A stretch of 64,000 nt of DNA, taken from Bathymodiolus brooksi. Taxonomy: Eukaryota > Mollusca > Bivalvia > Mytilida > Modiolidae. Below are positions 1 through 11,308 of the stretch, piece after piece. The translations under genes and the position numbers were made by a program. The DNA lies in NCBI GenBank assembly GCA_963680875.1, contig OY804578.1, positions 26,317,101-26,381,100 of the forward strand, written 5' to 3'. The notes under the pieces were generated by a model, which worked only from the letters and a program-made list of their open reading frames with translations, was not told the origin of the DNA and searched no databases. Every line of letters begins with the position of its first letter. Positions within the stretch are counted from its first letter, which is position 1.

Positions 1-101
1 GCATACAATGGTAGATGCTGGGGGTTTTTTTTAAGACATCAGCAGGTGGTGTTGGTGGATGAGTCTGCCAATTTTCAACATTGGGTTGCTATCAAAATAA
101 A

Positions 102-311
102 AAATGTAAACTGATATAATTTTACGACAAATGTAAAAAAAAAATGTAAAAAATGTAAACTGAGATAATTTTACGGCAAACAAAATGAGAACGTAGGAAA
201 AATAAGTAATTAAAAATCTTGTTTGATTTACATGAAAACATATCAGAACTCGGATAGAACGTAGGAAAATTAAGTAATTAAGAAGCTTGCTTGATTTACA
301 TAAAAACATAT
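102..311. repeat. Two short tandem duplications
   Basis: Two local duplications lie side by side. A roughly 50-bp unit beginning aaatgtaaactga is seen at 102 and again at 152. A 68-bp unit beginning gaacgtagga is seen at 189 and 257. The copies differ at a few positions, so the duplications are not fresh. There is no coding content. Confidence 0.7.
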
Positions 312-333
312 TTTTACTCGCGATTCCGTTAGA

Positions 334-588
334 CTATATGAATATATCTTGCATAGAACAAGTTTTCAAGGCGTTCAAATTAGTCCTCATTGTTAGCAAG
401 ACATCCAGTTCATCCATGCCAAGTCCAATATGACCAGTTTTTCCCGGCCTATTGTCATACAAATCAATGTAAAAGAAATCACGATGTTTTCTGAAAATCA
501 GCGCCTTATGTCGCCCAAACTTTGTGCTAAACTCTGTCTCGCCTTTAAAGTTAACTTTTTGTTGAAAGATGAAGTTTTCTGAATCCAT
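334..588 (-). CDS. Small ORF, possible PC4-like ssDNA-binding protein
   Basis: An 84-codon ORF begins at a true ATG at 586-588. Residues about 24-75 read as alternating beta strands followed by a helix: HKALIFRKHRDFFYIDLYD, then NRPGKTGHIGLGMDELDVLL. That order resembles the PC4/Sub1 fold, in which a strand-rich DNA-binding sheet is followed by a G-I-x-L helix start. The resemblance is by eye and the usual tryptophan of PC4 is not obvious. No intron signal or poly(A) site was identified. Two further small ORFs lie within 2 kb, so it might belong to a degraded virus-like or mobile segment, but nothing proves this. The alternative is a chance ORF; the strand pattern argues weakly against that. 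Confidence 0.4.
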   Translation of the reverse strand: MDSENFIFQQKVNFKGETEFSTKFGRHKALIFRKHRDFFYIDLYDNRPGKTGHIGLGMDELDVLLTMRTNLNALKTCSMQDIFI

Positions 589-1284
589 TTTTGAAGATAT
601 GGTGGTGAAATCGTAAAGTGCCTTTATTCTATATTATGAAAGCCCGCTCAAAATTTTGGTTCAACCCCTCGTCGACTTCTGTCTCTCCATTCGATGTAGA
701 TAATCTACACCTCCACCATTTTCAAACCATCCATGACAGTATTAAGGATTGGTGGGAAAAATAAGTCTGCCCAGTTTGATTAAAGTAATGAAACGGTGAA
801 AAAAACTATGAGGGCGAAGAAACGTGATAACAAAATCCACTTTTACTATGAATGAAACTCTACAGGTTTGAAATGTACACCAAACTTATTCATTTTAGAA
901 GTTAGAAAGTTTGTTATATCGTTTTTGCTTTCTATGGATCGAGAGTAAAAAGTATTAAATATATATGAAGCCATTTCTAGATTAAAAACATAAAAATTCA
1001 TTGTGGAAGGATATATTTTTTTTAATTTTAATATTCTGCTCTAGAACCCAATATGGTGAATGACATGATGATGGTAGAAGTGTATTTTGTTTTCAGTTCT
1101 TGTAGGTGTATTTCTCTTCTTTGTTGGGTATAGACTCTGTAAACAGAGGGTGGGTGGAGGTGGAATAAATAACATTGAGCTTCAGTCAGTACATTACGAC
1201 TTTCATAGAAAGAATTCATAAAGAATAATATATATATGAATACATTTAAAAGGCAATAATTGTATTTAATCTCCATAAATATAA
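589..1284. other. Non-coding stretch
   Basis: AT-rich DNA with only short, low-complexity open frames. I see no repeat family, RNA gene or convincing exon here. Confidence 0.5.
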
Positions 1285-1458
1285 CATCAGTTTAATCGTT
1301 CCTTTACAGTTTTGTGTGCACTTGTAGCTGGTATATATATACTCGTTTGGAAATATAAAGGAAGAAATTCAACCACAATATCAAATTCAGAGTCTGGAGA
1401 GGTTGTCTTGTTTGAACAAACAGCACAGGAATTCATGAATAATATGACAAGATTTTAA
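1285..1458 (+). other. Short open segment with a membrane helix, no ATG
   Basis: This frame is open for 57 codons and ends at TAA 1456-1458. It starts after an in-frame stop, not at an ATG. It encodes a hydrophobic stretch (VLCALVAGIYILVW) followed by basic residues (KYKGR) and then an acidic or polar tail. A possible 3' splice acceptor (tcctttacag) falls at 1301-1310, so this could be a terminal exon of a small membrane protein. It could equally be chance. Confidence 0.25.
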
Positions 1459-1581
1459 TTGGTTTTTGTAGAAAATATTGAAGTTGCCAATTTTTTTTAT
1501 CTACCTGTCATGTAGAACATGCTTCACCACCTCCATTACTCTGATTTTAATTGGCTTTTGTAGAAAATATTAAAGTTGCCT
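1452..1581. repeat. Tandem duplication of about 91 bp
   Basis: The unit beginning gattttaattgg at 1452 recurs at 1543. The intervening segment (tctacctgtcatgtagaaca, 1499-1518) also matches 1957-1976, which is the 3' end of the minus-strand ORF at 1959-2273. Local duplication has therefore copied the end of that ORF upstream. Confidence 0.65.
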
Positions 1582-1820
1582 TAATTTCAATGACGACAAT
1601 TATATATGGAATATATCAATTTGTGATGGTCATACAAGGTATCTTACAAGAACCACTACATGTATATCCACCACTACCACAGCCCAATCACCCTATACCT
1701 GCCCAACCACCAGTACTTCACCCTGCACCAGCTATAGAACAACCACAGCCAGCATCAGTACAGTTGAGAAAAAGCAATAAGACAAATACAAAACCACAGC
1801 GTTTAATTTCTACATTGTAA
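1551..1820 (+). CDS. Small proline-rich protein with a hydrophobic N-terminus
   Basis: The frame is open from TTG 1551 to TAA; the first ATG is internal at 1590. The N-terminal third is hydrophobic (ISMTTIIYGIYQFVMVIQGI), consistent with one membrane span. The middle is proline-rich (PPLPQPNHPIPAQPP and onward), and the end is basic. I recognise no family. The clear compositional domains favour real or recently real coding over noise. The absence of an ATG before the hydrophobic segment suggests an upstream exon or decay. Its neighbours are two other small ORFs of unknown role. Confidence 0.35.
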   Translation: MAFVENIKVALISMTTIIYGIYQFVMVIQGILQEPLHVYPPLPQPNHPIPAQPPVLHPAPAIEQPQPASVQLRKSNKTNTKPQRLISTL

Positions 1821-1958
1821 ATAATACTTGGATGTCAGATTTAAGTGAAACTTATGTTATCAATATCAAATATTATTTTTTCAGTGTTCTTTCTCTTAGA
1901 AGTTTTTAAATGATTTAATAGGATTTTTACAGTTTGTATACTATTTTAATTTTTTTAT

Positions 1959-2273
1959 CTACCTGTCAGGTAGAACATGCTTCACCATCTCTATCACTCT
2001 TTTGCCAACATCTGTGTTCATCCGATTGCATGCATTAAACATGCCTTCAAAGAATTGGGGATTCCTTTTAAACAGATGAAAAAACCACATGTGGTGTGGA
2101 CTATGTAAGATACAATGAAATGTCTCCACTAATGATTCCACAAATAGTCTATTGAAGATAAGAGGAACACAGTTAATAAATGTACCCATTTCATCTTTAA
2201 AAAAATCACAGTTATTGCATAGTTTGCAATCTGTGAGCACATGTATGTGATATGTTGCAGGTAGAGATGCCAT
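1959..2273 (-). CDS. Small cysteine-containing ORF, function unknown
   Basis: A 104-codon ORF runs from ATG at 2271-2273 to TAG. Near the N-terminus it has a cysteine cluster, CKLCNNC, that could bind metal. The middle is rich in F, H and hydrophobic residues, and the C-terminus is a basic helix-like segment (KRVIEMVKHVLPDR). I recognise no family. The last ~55 bp are duplicated at 1488-1542. It could be a small protein of a virus-like insertion or a chance ORF; the real ATG and ordered composition give modest support. Confidence 0.35.
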   Translation of the reverse strand: MASLPATYHIHVLTDCKLCNNCDFFKDEMGTFINCVPLIFNRLFVESLVETFHCILHSPHHMWFFHLFKRNPQFFEGMFNACNRMNTDVGKRVIEMVKHVLPDR

Positions 2274-3110
2274 TTTAAGGCAGATGGGTTTTGTTTTGGT
2301 TTTTTTTAAAGTCAGGTTAATATTCAGATTTGAATTAATAATAAGCTGAACATATACACCTAAAGCTTATATAGATCTACAACTCACCCTAAAGCATAGA
2401 TTGTTGATTTTCAGGGATATAATTACCAAATAGTTTTGTTATACTAAACCATGTACATCACTTCTTGTGTGTGTAATGTATTGAAAAATAACAGAGATAC
2501 ATATCACTATTGTTAATGTAATGAATGTACTTTAGTTGAATACTTTGGGTCATAACATTATTTTTTATCCTGTTCAAACTATATCCATAAATGTCCTTAT
2601 AAATCTTTCAATTGAAAGAATATATAAAACTGAGAAAAAACTCGTTATAAATATATCATAAACTTAATCAAGTGGGTCAACTATTTATATCCATCTCAAA
2701 GCGAATGAAGGAAGTAACGAGGTCGGCAGAAAAAATAAGAATTGGCCTTCCTTGTATAAATAGTCCTTTTCTGCTTGAAATGCAAAAGAGAGGACCGACT
2801 TAAACATTATAATAGAATGAAAAATGACCACAGATTTATATGTACGTGTTATTTTTCTTCTAAAATCGGTCCTTGGAGCCCATTTTGTCAATGTCAGATT
2901 ATGGGAGGGAAAAATGAATACAAGTTCAGCATGTGCATTTTCCTCTTATTTTCAAAATAATTCGGCATATATGTAGAAGGCTAGTTGTAATGTTTACTTC
3001 CTGGATCGATACGATTGGATAATATATGAATCACCTGGCAATACTGCATTATTTGTTTAAATACTTGACTACGGTAGACACAAATCAAGGGCATGTGTTG
3101 ACCTGTTTCG
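2274..3110. other. Non-coding stretch
   Basis: AT-rich sequence with short ORFs on both strands, none with recognisable domains. I see nothing else in it. Confidence 0.5.
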
Positions 3111-4458
3111 GGGCCGTAGCTATAATCCGACAGTCCGATAGTCCGACAGCCCGATAGTCCGACGGTCCGATAGTCCGACAGTTCGATAGTCCGACAAATG
3201 CTTTAAACTGATGAAAGTTTTGAAAAATAATTTGGCCAAAGATGATATATTCGTAATTTCAGGATATGGGCCATTCATTTATATACGCCCGTCAAAATAC
3301 GGGCTTATTATGGCATACCGCTGTTCTTCCGTCCATCCACGCCTCATACGATAACATCTCTCACTTGTTCCCCCTTTTACTGATAGGTCACGTCGTGACA
3401 TACATACATTGTATTGATAAAAGGGGGAGCAAGTGAGACGTGTGATTTTAGTCAGTTTGGAAAACGCCAGTTTTTTTTATAGCATATACAATTAATTGGT
3501 TTAAAAAATGCAGCATATTAATTACTGTTCTCACGCTGAGCAATTGACTTTCAATTGTCACAAAGGGGGGAGGGGCGTATCATGGCACAGTTGTTTATTT
3601 TGTCATATTCCGATGCTGTTTCTTTCCGTGATATAAGGGGTCACTTAGGGACAATTCCGTCAATCGTAACTTTTTATATATGCGCTTGTCGTAGAAGGCG
3701 ACTATAGCAGGGTCACCCGTCGGAATCCCGGGGAATAAAAATAGGACCAACTTGTCGTCGGAAGAGACAGAAAAACATGTTCTCGTGTTAAGTCGTTGCC
3801 CATGTTGACCCATCCCAGAGTCTCCTCTTTCTTATTTTTTGCTTACAAACTTTTCTCATCCTGCATATGACTGAAATATTGCTTGCTGGATCTTAAGCAA
3901 TCAATCAATCCATCAATCAATTCGCACACATTATTGTATCCCGCTCTATTGATGTGTCGACATTGCATTTTAACATAAATATTCCATGATAAAGGGCAGG
4001 GTACACTGGTACGCTCTTCTTTTTGTCTTTTCCTTTTTTTGTATTCATTTATTTTATCTTTCTTTTCAATAGTGACTTTTCTTGGCTGGACTCGGATACA
4101 CGCTATTTGAATAAAGCCTGAAGTAGTCGCTACTAAAAAATATACGGGATGCTTACACTACCGGTTCATCACGACTGGATCCAGGTTTTTATGGAGTCCG
4201 TGTTGTTCATATATGTGGTTTTTTTTAGTTCTTGTGTGTCCCTGCCAATTGTTTGTCCGTCTATGATATCGTGTTTCCGATGTTCTGGACCTTTCTTTGG
4301 TTAGTAAACGGTTCGGTTTCTGGCCCCATATTACACATGTTATAGTGTTAACTTTCAAAGAAATAAAGAATTTGTCGGACTATCGGACTGTCGGACTATC
4401 GGACCGTCGGACTATCGGACTGTCGGACTATCGGACTGTCGGATTATAGGTCGGACCC
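3111..4458. mobile_element. Foldback element with satellite-like inverted ends
   Basis: The two ends are inverted copies of each other, about 85 bp long, starting GGGCCGTAGCTATAATCCG on the left and GGGTCCGACCTATAATCCG when read inward from the right. Both continue as alternating ~16-bp units of the type ccgacagtccgatagt, four to five units per arm. The interior of about 1.2 kb has no recognisable transposase. It contains a smaller inverted repeat at 3359-3443 (ctcacttg..tcccccttttact against taaaagggggagcaagtgag). The right end abuts the LINE remnant exactly at its ATTGG. The left flank is not LINE sequence, so this is not a simple insertion and no target-site duplication could be assigned. 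The superfamily is unknown. Confidence 0.7.
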
Positions 4459-6416
4459 CCAATTGAAATGGCCTGAAATTTATCAGCATTAGCCTGCATG
4501 TGATTTTCAGTAAACCACTTAATAAGTATATCACTCTGTTCTTCGAGAGTTTCAATAGCATCAACTACACTGTTGCTTCCATAAGATAAAGTATTATCAT
4601 CTGCGTAATTGTACAGATCTCCCTTTTTTACAAAATCAAAAATATCATTTATAAAGATATTAAACATCACAGGTCCCAGAATGTATCATTGGGGCACTCC
4701 TTTGTATATTTCAAGAAAAGAACTACAAACAAACCCTATTTTAACACACTGTTTACTTCCAGTAAGATAGCTTTGTAATAATTTTAAAGAATTTTCTGAT
4801 ACACCATAGTTTTCTAATTTCAATAGTAAAAGGTTATGGGGAAGGCAGTCAAAGGCCTTTGATAAGTCCATTAAGATGGCAGCGACATATCGGTTATTAT
4901 CTAACAGATTCTTCCAATCTTCAATTATTCTAATTAGAGTGTCTTGACAGCTGTAACCTGATCTAAATGCTGACAAATATATATTAAAATGTAAATCAAA
5001 CATATTTACCAATTGTTCATCTATAGCCCTTTCAAAATTTGTTGATATTGTTGGTAAGATGCTAACTGGTGTATAATTACCTTTCAAAAGAGTACTATTC
5101 TTTTTGTGAATTGGCACTACTTGTACTATCTTCAGTTTGTCTCGAAAAGTACAAGTATTATTTGATAAATTTATGAGTTGAGTAATTGGAGCTACCACAG
5201 CATGTTTAGCTATCTTAAGTATTTTAGGGGATATTTGATCAATACCAGTAGCTTTTTTAATATTAATCTTGTTTATCTGTTTTTCTACAAAATCATCTGA
5301 AACAGGTTTGAAAAATAACTCACTGTTACAATCATTTGTGATACATCTATCTTTAATTTTACAAATACTAGGATGACAATCATTCATAGGTGTTGAATCT
5401 TTCCCTATATCCTTTGCAACATTTACAAAAAAATTGTTGAAAACATTTGATATCTCTGACTGATCACTCAAAAGTTTCTCATCTTCATTCAAGATAATGT
5501 CTGTTTCAAAATTACATCCTTTATTGGTTAAAAAAGGTTTTATTGTAGGCCAAAAGTATTTGTTTTTCGGGCCACCAACACATCTTTCTAGAAAATAATT
5601 TTTAATGATTCTCTTTATTTTTGTAACAATATTTCTTTGTTTCCGGTACTGTTCTCAAGATTTAGAACTTCTTTGTGTTTTAAAAACATTGTGTAGTTGA
5701 CGTTTCTTATATACAGCTTTTCTAAGTTTGCTGTTCATGTAAGGCACAGGAGATTTTACCATTGACCTTTTCTTTAAAGGTACATGTTTATCATAAACTT
5801 CTGTAAACTGATGATTAAAATTGTCATATGCTAAATTTACATCAGAAAAATTTGAAAAATCTAAATTCAGTTCATTAAGATCTTTAATAAAAAATTTATT
5901 ATCAAAATTTGTATAACTTCTAAACAGTCTTTTTGACTTTGATTTCTGTGGCATTTCACTTTTAAACTGTACTGAAATTATGTTATGCACATCACTTATG
6001 CCGCAGTCAAAATTACATATTTTACCACATGAAGTTGATCTATTAGTAAGAATAACATCTACTATACTAGGATTTGCATCCTTACAAAAACATGTAGGGA
6101 ATTTAATCAAATTTGTTAAATCAAAAATAGCACATACATATTTGAGAGCATTTCCTTTTTCTTCATGTAAATAATCAAAATTTAGATCTCCCAGAACCAT
6201 AGAATTATCATAGTTACATATAACTTGATCTAAGCACTTTATAAAATCACTTGTAAAAATATATTCTGAAACAGTTGGTGGTTTATAAGCACCAATAAGT
6301 AACCATTTCTTTTTGTTCATAATTATCTCAACACTTATAGTTTCTACAGATTCAAATTCACATTTTCTCTTTCTATCGCCTGCTATCGGTAGCTCCCCCA
6401 CATCGCTCCCCCACAA
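4459..6416 (-). pseudogene. LINE (non-LTR retrotransposon) endonuclease-RT remnant
   Basis: One minus-strand frame covers the C-terminal part of an endonuclease/exonuclease/phosphatase domain and then a reverse transcriptase. In the endonuclease part LGDLNFDY, then a conserved SIVDVILTN segment, are visible at about 6200-6030. The RT includes AAILMDLSKAFDCLPHNLL near 4875 and YADDNTLSY near 4600, where the YADD box is the catalytic metal site. The frame is broken by two TGA codons at 5655-5657 and 4686-4688; the second lies in the conserved GVPQ(GS)ILGP loop. The 5' end is truncated, since the start of the endonuclease is missing. The 3' end is cut by the foldback element. The family is of the Jockey/CR1-like group; the exact clade is not determined. 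The same family supplies the fragment at 24.9-27.6 kb. Confidence 0.85.
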
Positions 6417-6465
6417 ATGTTGTTTGAGCTGTACCCATATACTACTCTTGTTGGTTTCTCTGTGT

Positions 6466-6692
6466 TATTAAAGTAATATGAAAGGAGAATATCGTGGAAT
6501 TTTTGGATATAATATTTGTACTTAATATGCCACTTAATTTAACTAAAATCAACTGCATAACATTAAAAATCCGCTCAAAAGCAGAATTTATGAGCAAATC
6601 GCAAAATATTTGACAGCAGATAATTCTGTTGTGCACAACAGTAATGCAAATGATATGCGCGTGACCCAAGATTTGAACTCTTTCGGGGAGAT
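6466..6692 (+). repeat. Dispersed repeat, copy 1 of 2
   Basis: About 225 bp matches 9001-9225 in the same orientation with scattered substitutions and small indels. Shared blocks include atcaactgcataacattaaa and gcgcgtgacccaagatttga. The copy is interrupted at its 3' side by the long-TIR element starting at 6697, whereas copy 2 continues into different DNA. Confidence 0.8.
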
Positions 6693-6696
6693 TGTG

Positions 6697-7878
6697 TAAC
6701 GGGTGTGTTCGATTTGTGTTTAAATGATATCCCTTTTGGAAACCTGGCTGTCAAAAGTAGGCACCTATTTTTATGTTGATATGTTTTATTGATATATTTT
6801 GTAATGATAAGGCTACTTGTAATATATTTATCGTATTTAAACATTGACAACCTTCTGCAAATAAAATTTGATAAGAAATTTGCAGAATTAAAATAATAAC
6901 CATACCATTGTCAAGGTCACGAATGTTTTATATAATGCTTAATGTTTACATTTTCAACTTGTTCAAGGAACCATTGGCTATTAACAGTATGGCCTACTTA
7001 GTATAACTTTGATGTTTGAAATATAAAAAGGTATAACTTTTGATCCTGTGTCTGTCTGTGAGCTTTTTGCTTGGCAACCACCAAGCGAGACATATCCAAA
7101 CACGCTCATGTTACAGAAAGTGATTGAATTAGTTGACGATGGATACAAAATGAGATTTAGACATATCCAGGTTTGTTCCACTGGGATTCGAGCTTATGGC
7201 AATAGGAATTAAGGCTAATAAGTTTTCAATATTTTATATAGTCAACAAAATGCATGATAAAACAGAATATAAAAATCAACAATTGTAAAGGCTTCAAATA
7301 AATACTGCACAAAAAATAGATGCAAAAACGGCTGTTAAATACCAATATCAAAAATAACCTAGGTAGCACTGAGGTTCGAATGTAAAAATTCAACCCAGAA
7401 AAACATGATGTGGCGAGCAGCTAACAAAATGTTTATATTTTAAAGCATTCTGGGGTTAAAGCTAATCAAAATTTAAAGCCGAAAATTAACCAAATTTAGT
7501 CTCTCATTTTAAGCTATCCTATAAACAAATAGATTGGGTACTACTCCTATAGAAGCAGGATCAAAAGTTATACTAAGTAGGCCATACTGTTAATAGCCAA
7601 TGGTTCATTGAGCAAGTTGAAAATGTAAATATTAAACATTATATAAAACATTCGTCGCCTTGACAATGGTATGGTTATTATATTAATTCTGCAAATTTCT
7701 TAGCAAATTTTATTTGAAGAAGGTTGTCAATGTTTAAATACGATAAATATATTACAAATAGCCTTATCATTACAAAATATATCAATAAAACATATCAACA
7801 TAAAAATGAATGTCTACTTTTGACAGCCAGGTTTCAAAAAGGGAGATAATTGAAACGCAAATCGAACACACCCGTTTA
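6697..7878. mobile_element. Long-TIR non-autonomous element, 1.18 kb
   Basis: The ends are inverted copies of about 320 bp. The left arm starts taacgggtgtgttcgatttg and runs to about 7020 (cctacttagtataactttga). The right arm runs from about 7562 (aaaagttatactaagtaggc) to 7878 (caaatcgaacacacccgttt). The arms differ by scattered substitutions and short indels. The interior (7020-7560) has no ORF of note. No clear target-site duplication is visible, so the superfamily is unassigned. Confidence 0.75.
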
Positions 7879-9000
7879 TCTTTTTCTTGATCGGCAATCA
7901 TCGGACCAAAACTTTTCTTCGCGAGGTAATGATCGGCAATCATCGGAACAAAGCAACCGAAAGTTAATTAGTCTCCACAATAATGGCGAGGACGGTAAAC
8001 ATGCACACGGATTTGCAGATTTCTAGTTGTTGGGAACATATTTCGACTTGAAACATGCATGAATAGCTTAGTAAAGGTACCACCGTATTCCAAATGAATT
8101 TTCAGGGGGAATTGTCTTCACCCAAAACTGGTGTAATATTACTTAAAGTCCATCTGATTATTGCATCAATTTAGAATTTTTAAACTATCTTTAAATGAAT
8201 AATACACAGATCAAGTTTGTTCTTGAAGTTTCCTTTCAAAAGACAACATTTTAATACCTAACATCTCTGGTGAGTGACAACAGGCTCCCTGGGACCTATT
8301 TTTTTCACTCTATAAAGGGGTTGCATTAAAAGCATGTAAAAACGCATAATTTTTATAATTTAAGGTGGAAATGTTGAAATTGTCTATTCAATTTAGTTTG
8401 ATACATGTACAGTGAGTCCTTTGACTAACTTGGTATTTTTTTTTCAGAGTTAGCCCAAAGAAAAACAAAACAATGGATGATTTAAACTCAAAGAAGATTT
8501 AAATACCACAGAAGAATCAACATAAATTTTAGAGGAACAGGAATATTTGACTTAAAAAGAACCCAGATATTATACTCATACATTTGCATGATCAGAAGTA
8601 ATCGATAAAATAGAATTTTGGAGCTGTTTGTATTGTGAGTCTGTGTGTATTACATGTGGTAGTGAACAGGACACATTATACAAAATTATCTACACAAAAA
8701 TGTGCATATGATGTAAAACATTGTGTTTGATTCCTCATAGTCTACTTGCGATTTTTCATGTATAAATCCAAAGAATACAATGATATGGATATTTTGGATT
8801 CAATATTCAGTGATCAAAGACAGAAAGATGTGATGAATTAAGTGATTGAATATTTATTTAATGATTCAGAAACATATGAATAATTGTAGTTTTCAGTTCA
8901 GACAAGAAATCAGGATTCAACCATACCTACATGTACATATTAAGATGCAGTAAACACTGAAGCATAATTTTGAGATCATGGAGATAATTTGATTTAATTG
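7879..9000. other. Non-coding stretch
   Basis: AT-rich sequence. A possible splice acceptor followed by a tiny ATG ORF occurs at 8447-8500, but it is too short to call. Nothing else is supported. Confidence 0.45.
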
Positions 9001-9225
9001 TTAAAGTAATATGAAAGGCAAATATCGTGGAATTTTTGGATTAAATATTTTCACTTAATGTCATTTAATTTTAACTAAAATCAACTGCATAACATTAAAA
9101 ATCCGCTCAAAAGCAGATTTTAAGAGCAAATCGCAAAATATTTGACAGCAGATAATTCTGTTTTCCCGTACAGTAATGCAAAGGATATGCGCGTGACCCA
9201 AGATTTGAACTCTTTCGGGGATATT
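9001..9225 (+). repeat. Dispersed repeat, copy 2 of 2
   Basis: This is the partner of 6466-6692, in the same orientation. It ends at the point (ctttcggggatatt) where copy 1 meets the long-TIR element. Confidence 0.8.
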
Positions 9226-9451
9226 ATCACTCATGCGCAATGTTCAGTTGATGAACAAAAATAAAAATATATTCCATGTGTACCACATAAGAATAATTGC
9301 AAAAACAAAATTGGTTCACACGACTTGAATAAGACAGATTCCTCAATAATCATTGTCAGGAATGTGTGACAATGGTCTGCGACAATGACTAGTGCGGTGT
9401 TATTGTTCTGGTGTAATTGAAGCAGTCCTGTCACTTAGGGGACACCGGGAT

Positions 9452-9509
9452 CTATAATATTTAAATAAACACAAGTATTCCAGCAGGAATCTGATTTTAT
9501 TTGTTGACT
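9452..9509 (+). repeat. 58-bp direct repeat, left copy
   Basis: ctataatatttaaataaaca and the following 38 bp recur at 10001-10058 with only one or two differences. The intervening 491 bp is AT-rich and non-coding. This could be a segmental duplication or the flanks of an old insertion; no TG..CA ends are present. Confidence 0.7.
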
Positions 9510-10000
9510 TAATATATATAATTACAATATACAAAGAAATCAAAAGAAACATATCAACAGTTTGAAAGTATAATACTGCATGATAATAAAATGAAAATCG
9601 AAAGAATAGTAAGTAAATTGAAATTGAGACTAAATCATCTAATTATTCTTATCTCTTTAACATAATAAAAAAATACAATTTAAGTATTTAAAATTTCACC
9701 TTTTAAATACAATTTTTAATTCGAAAGTCCATCTCACATAGGTTCCTACCAATAAAGTACAATATTCATTCACGATATGCTTATCAATAAAATTAATCAT
9801 TTGAATATTTTCATTCACTTATTCACTTAAGATGCATAAATTATTTCAATTAATTCTGATTCTCATACTGGAAAAACAAATTTCTTTTATTGTTAACAAT
9901 CCATACTAATGATATTTAATAACATCAATTTCATATGAAACTAAAGAAATTTGAAATTATCATTAAGATAAAATAATAAAACAAAATAACAGAGACCTAC

Positions 10001-10058
10001 CTATAATATTTAAATAAACACAAGTAGTCCAGCAGGAATCTGATTTTATTTGTTGACT
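10001..10058 (+). repeat. 58-bp direct repeat, right copy
   Basis: Second copy of the repeat at 9452-9509 (aagtagtcc here against aagtattcc in the left copy). Confidence 0.7.
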
Positions 10059-11080
10059 GCCGCACACTGGAATTTCTCCTCTTTTTATACTACTTGAGGG
10101 ATCATCACTCGACCTTTCGACCCTCTTTCGTTTTCTTACTTCTAATTTCTTTTTATTTATTTTCTTTTGATATTGAAAGGTTTTCATATATTTTTTTCCA
10201 AACTTTCTGTTTAGATTTCATCCTCGCGTATATCTATTTATTTATTTTAATATTTTCCTTTTTTCTCTGGGAACTTTTTTTTTTCTTGATTTCTATAGCC
10301 AAATTTGGTTGGATGACGATTCTGACCATCACGATTTGTAGTGACCCTGATTTCTTCACCCTGTACTTTTTTTAAACACCTTTTTGTTATTGTCATTAGA
10401 CTGGTTTTCATAACTGGACAGCGGCCAAACGATATCTTTTTATGTTAGGCAGTCAACATATTTTTTCTTGATTTTTCTATTCTGACATATCCCCGCTGGT
10501 CCACTAGCTCGTTCCACGAGCTGGGAACTTTATAAGCAAGTCTCAATTCTACAGCCAGCCTCTATTTTGTTAATAAAATAATATCATGAAATTTATTTTT
10601 TTCTAAGATTTACACAAAAATTTAATGAATAACTTCTTCAATTATTTTTTTTTTTAAATTTATCCTCTATTCTATCTTTTTAAAAAAAATAATATATATA
10701 AAACTGAAGATTTCCAAACCTGGCTGACTATTGATCATTCTGAAAAATATATAACACATGTATTATTAAACAAGTATATCTATTTACATACACACCTATA
10801 TATACCTAGGCATTGATAAAATTATTCAACAATTCTTTCACAGAATTACTGATAGATAAAAATTCAGAAAACATCTACTTTATTTGTTATTATTATCAAC
10901 TCTTTCCATATTCATTTTTCCACACAAAGAAAATTATAATATTATTCACTGTCAAATTATCCCGTTGTGGGGTATTCTAACAGCATGGGAAGATAATTGT
11001 CTTCCTCTTAAAGCCCTTATATGTTGGAGGTACAACAAGTCATCAACACTATAACTTCTCTACAATAACCATTTCGTTAT
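10059..11080. other. Non-coding, very AT-rich stretch
   Basis: T-rich runs create open frames with no domain content. I see no gene or repeat family here. Confidence 0.5.
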
Positions 11081-11308
11081 TTACAGTTGTGTTTTCTGTA
11101 TTCTATTTTGTATGTCAGACTCTATCAATTCAGTAGACGGCAACATATTGTCAATCGACACGACAACTCTTCTCAGTTTCCATGGAATTGTTCTGTTTAG
11201 ATGGGCCTGAGAGTTGAGTTTTACGTACGTATGTTTCTGGTTGTCCCGTCGAGTAACCAAATGTCGCCCTCTGTCCGTAATTGTTCGGAATCCGACATAC
11301 TTATAACA
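11081..11308 (-). other. Orphan coding-like segment, function unknown
   Basis: This minus-strand frame of 75 residues plus TAA has strongly protein-like composition, including TIPWKLRRVVVSIDNMLPS and a C-terminal SDIQNRIQKTQL. There is no ATG at its start; an in-frame stop lies just upstream across an A-run. The possible AG acceptor at 11309-11310 lacks a pyrimidine tract. It may be a terminal exon of the unknown minus-strand gene at 12.3-13.7 kb or a remnant of a retroelement ORF. I do not recognise the family. Confidence 0.3.

Noticed and set aside
10094..10375. 93-codon Phe-rich ORF
   Set aside because: Low-complexity translation of T-rich DNA.
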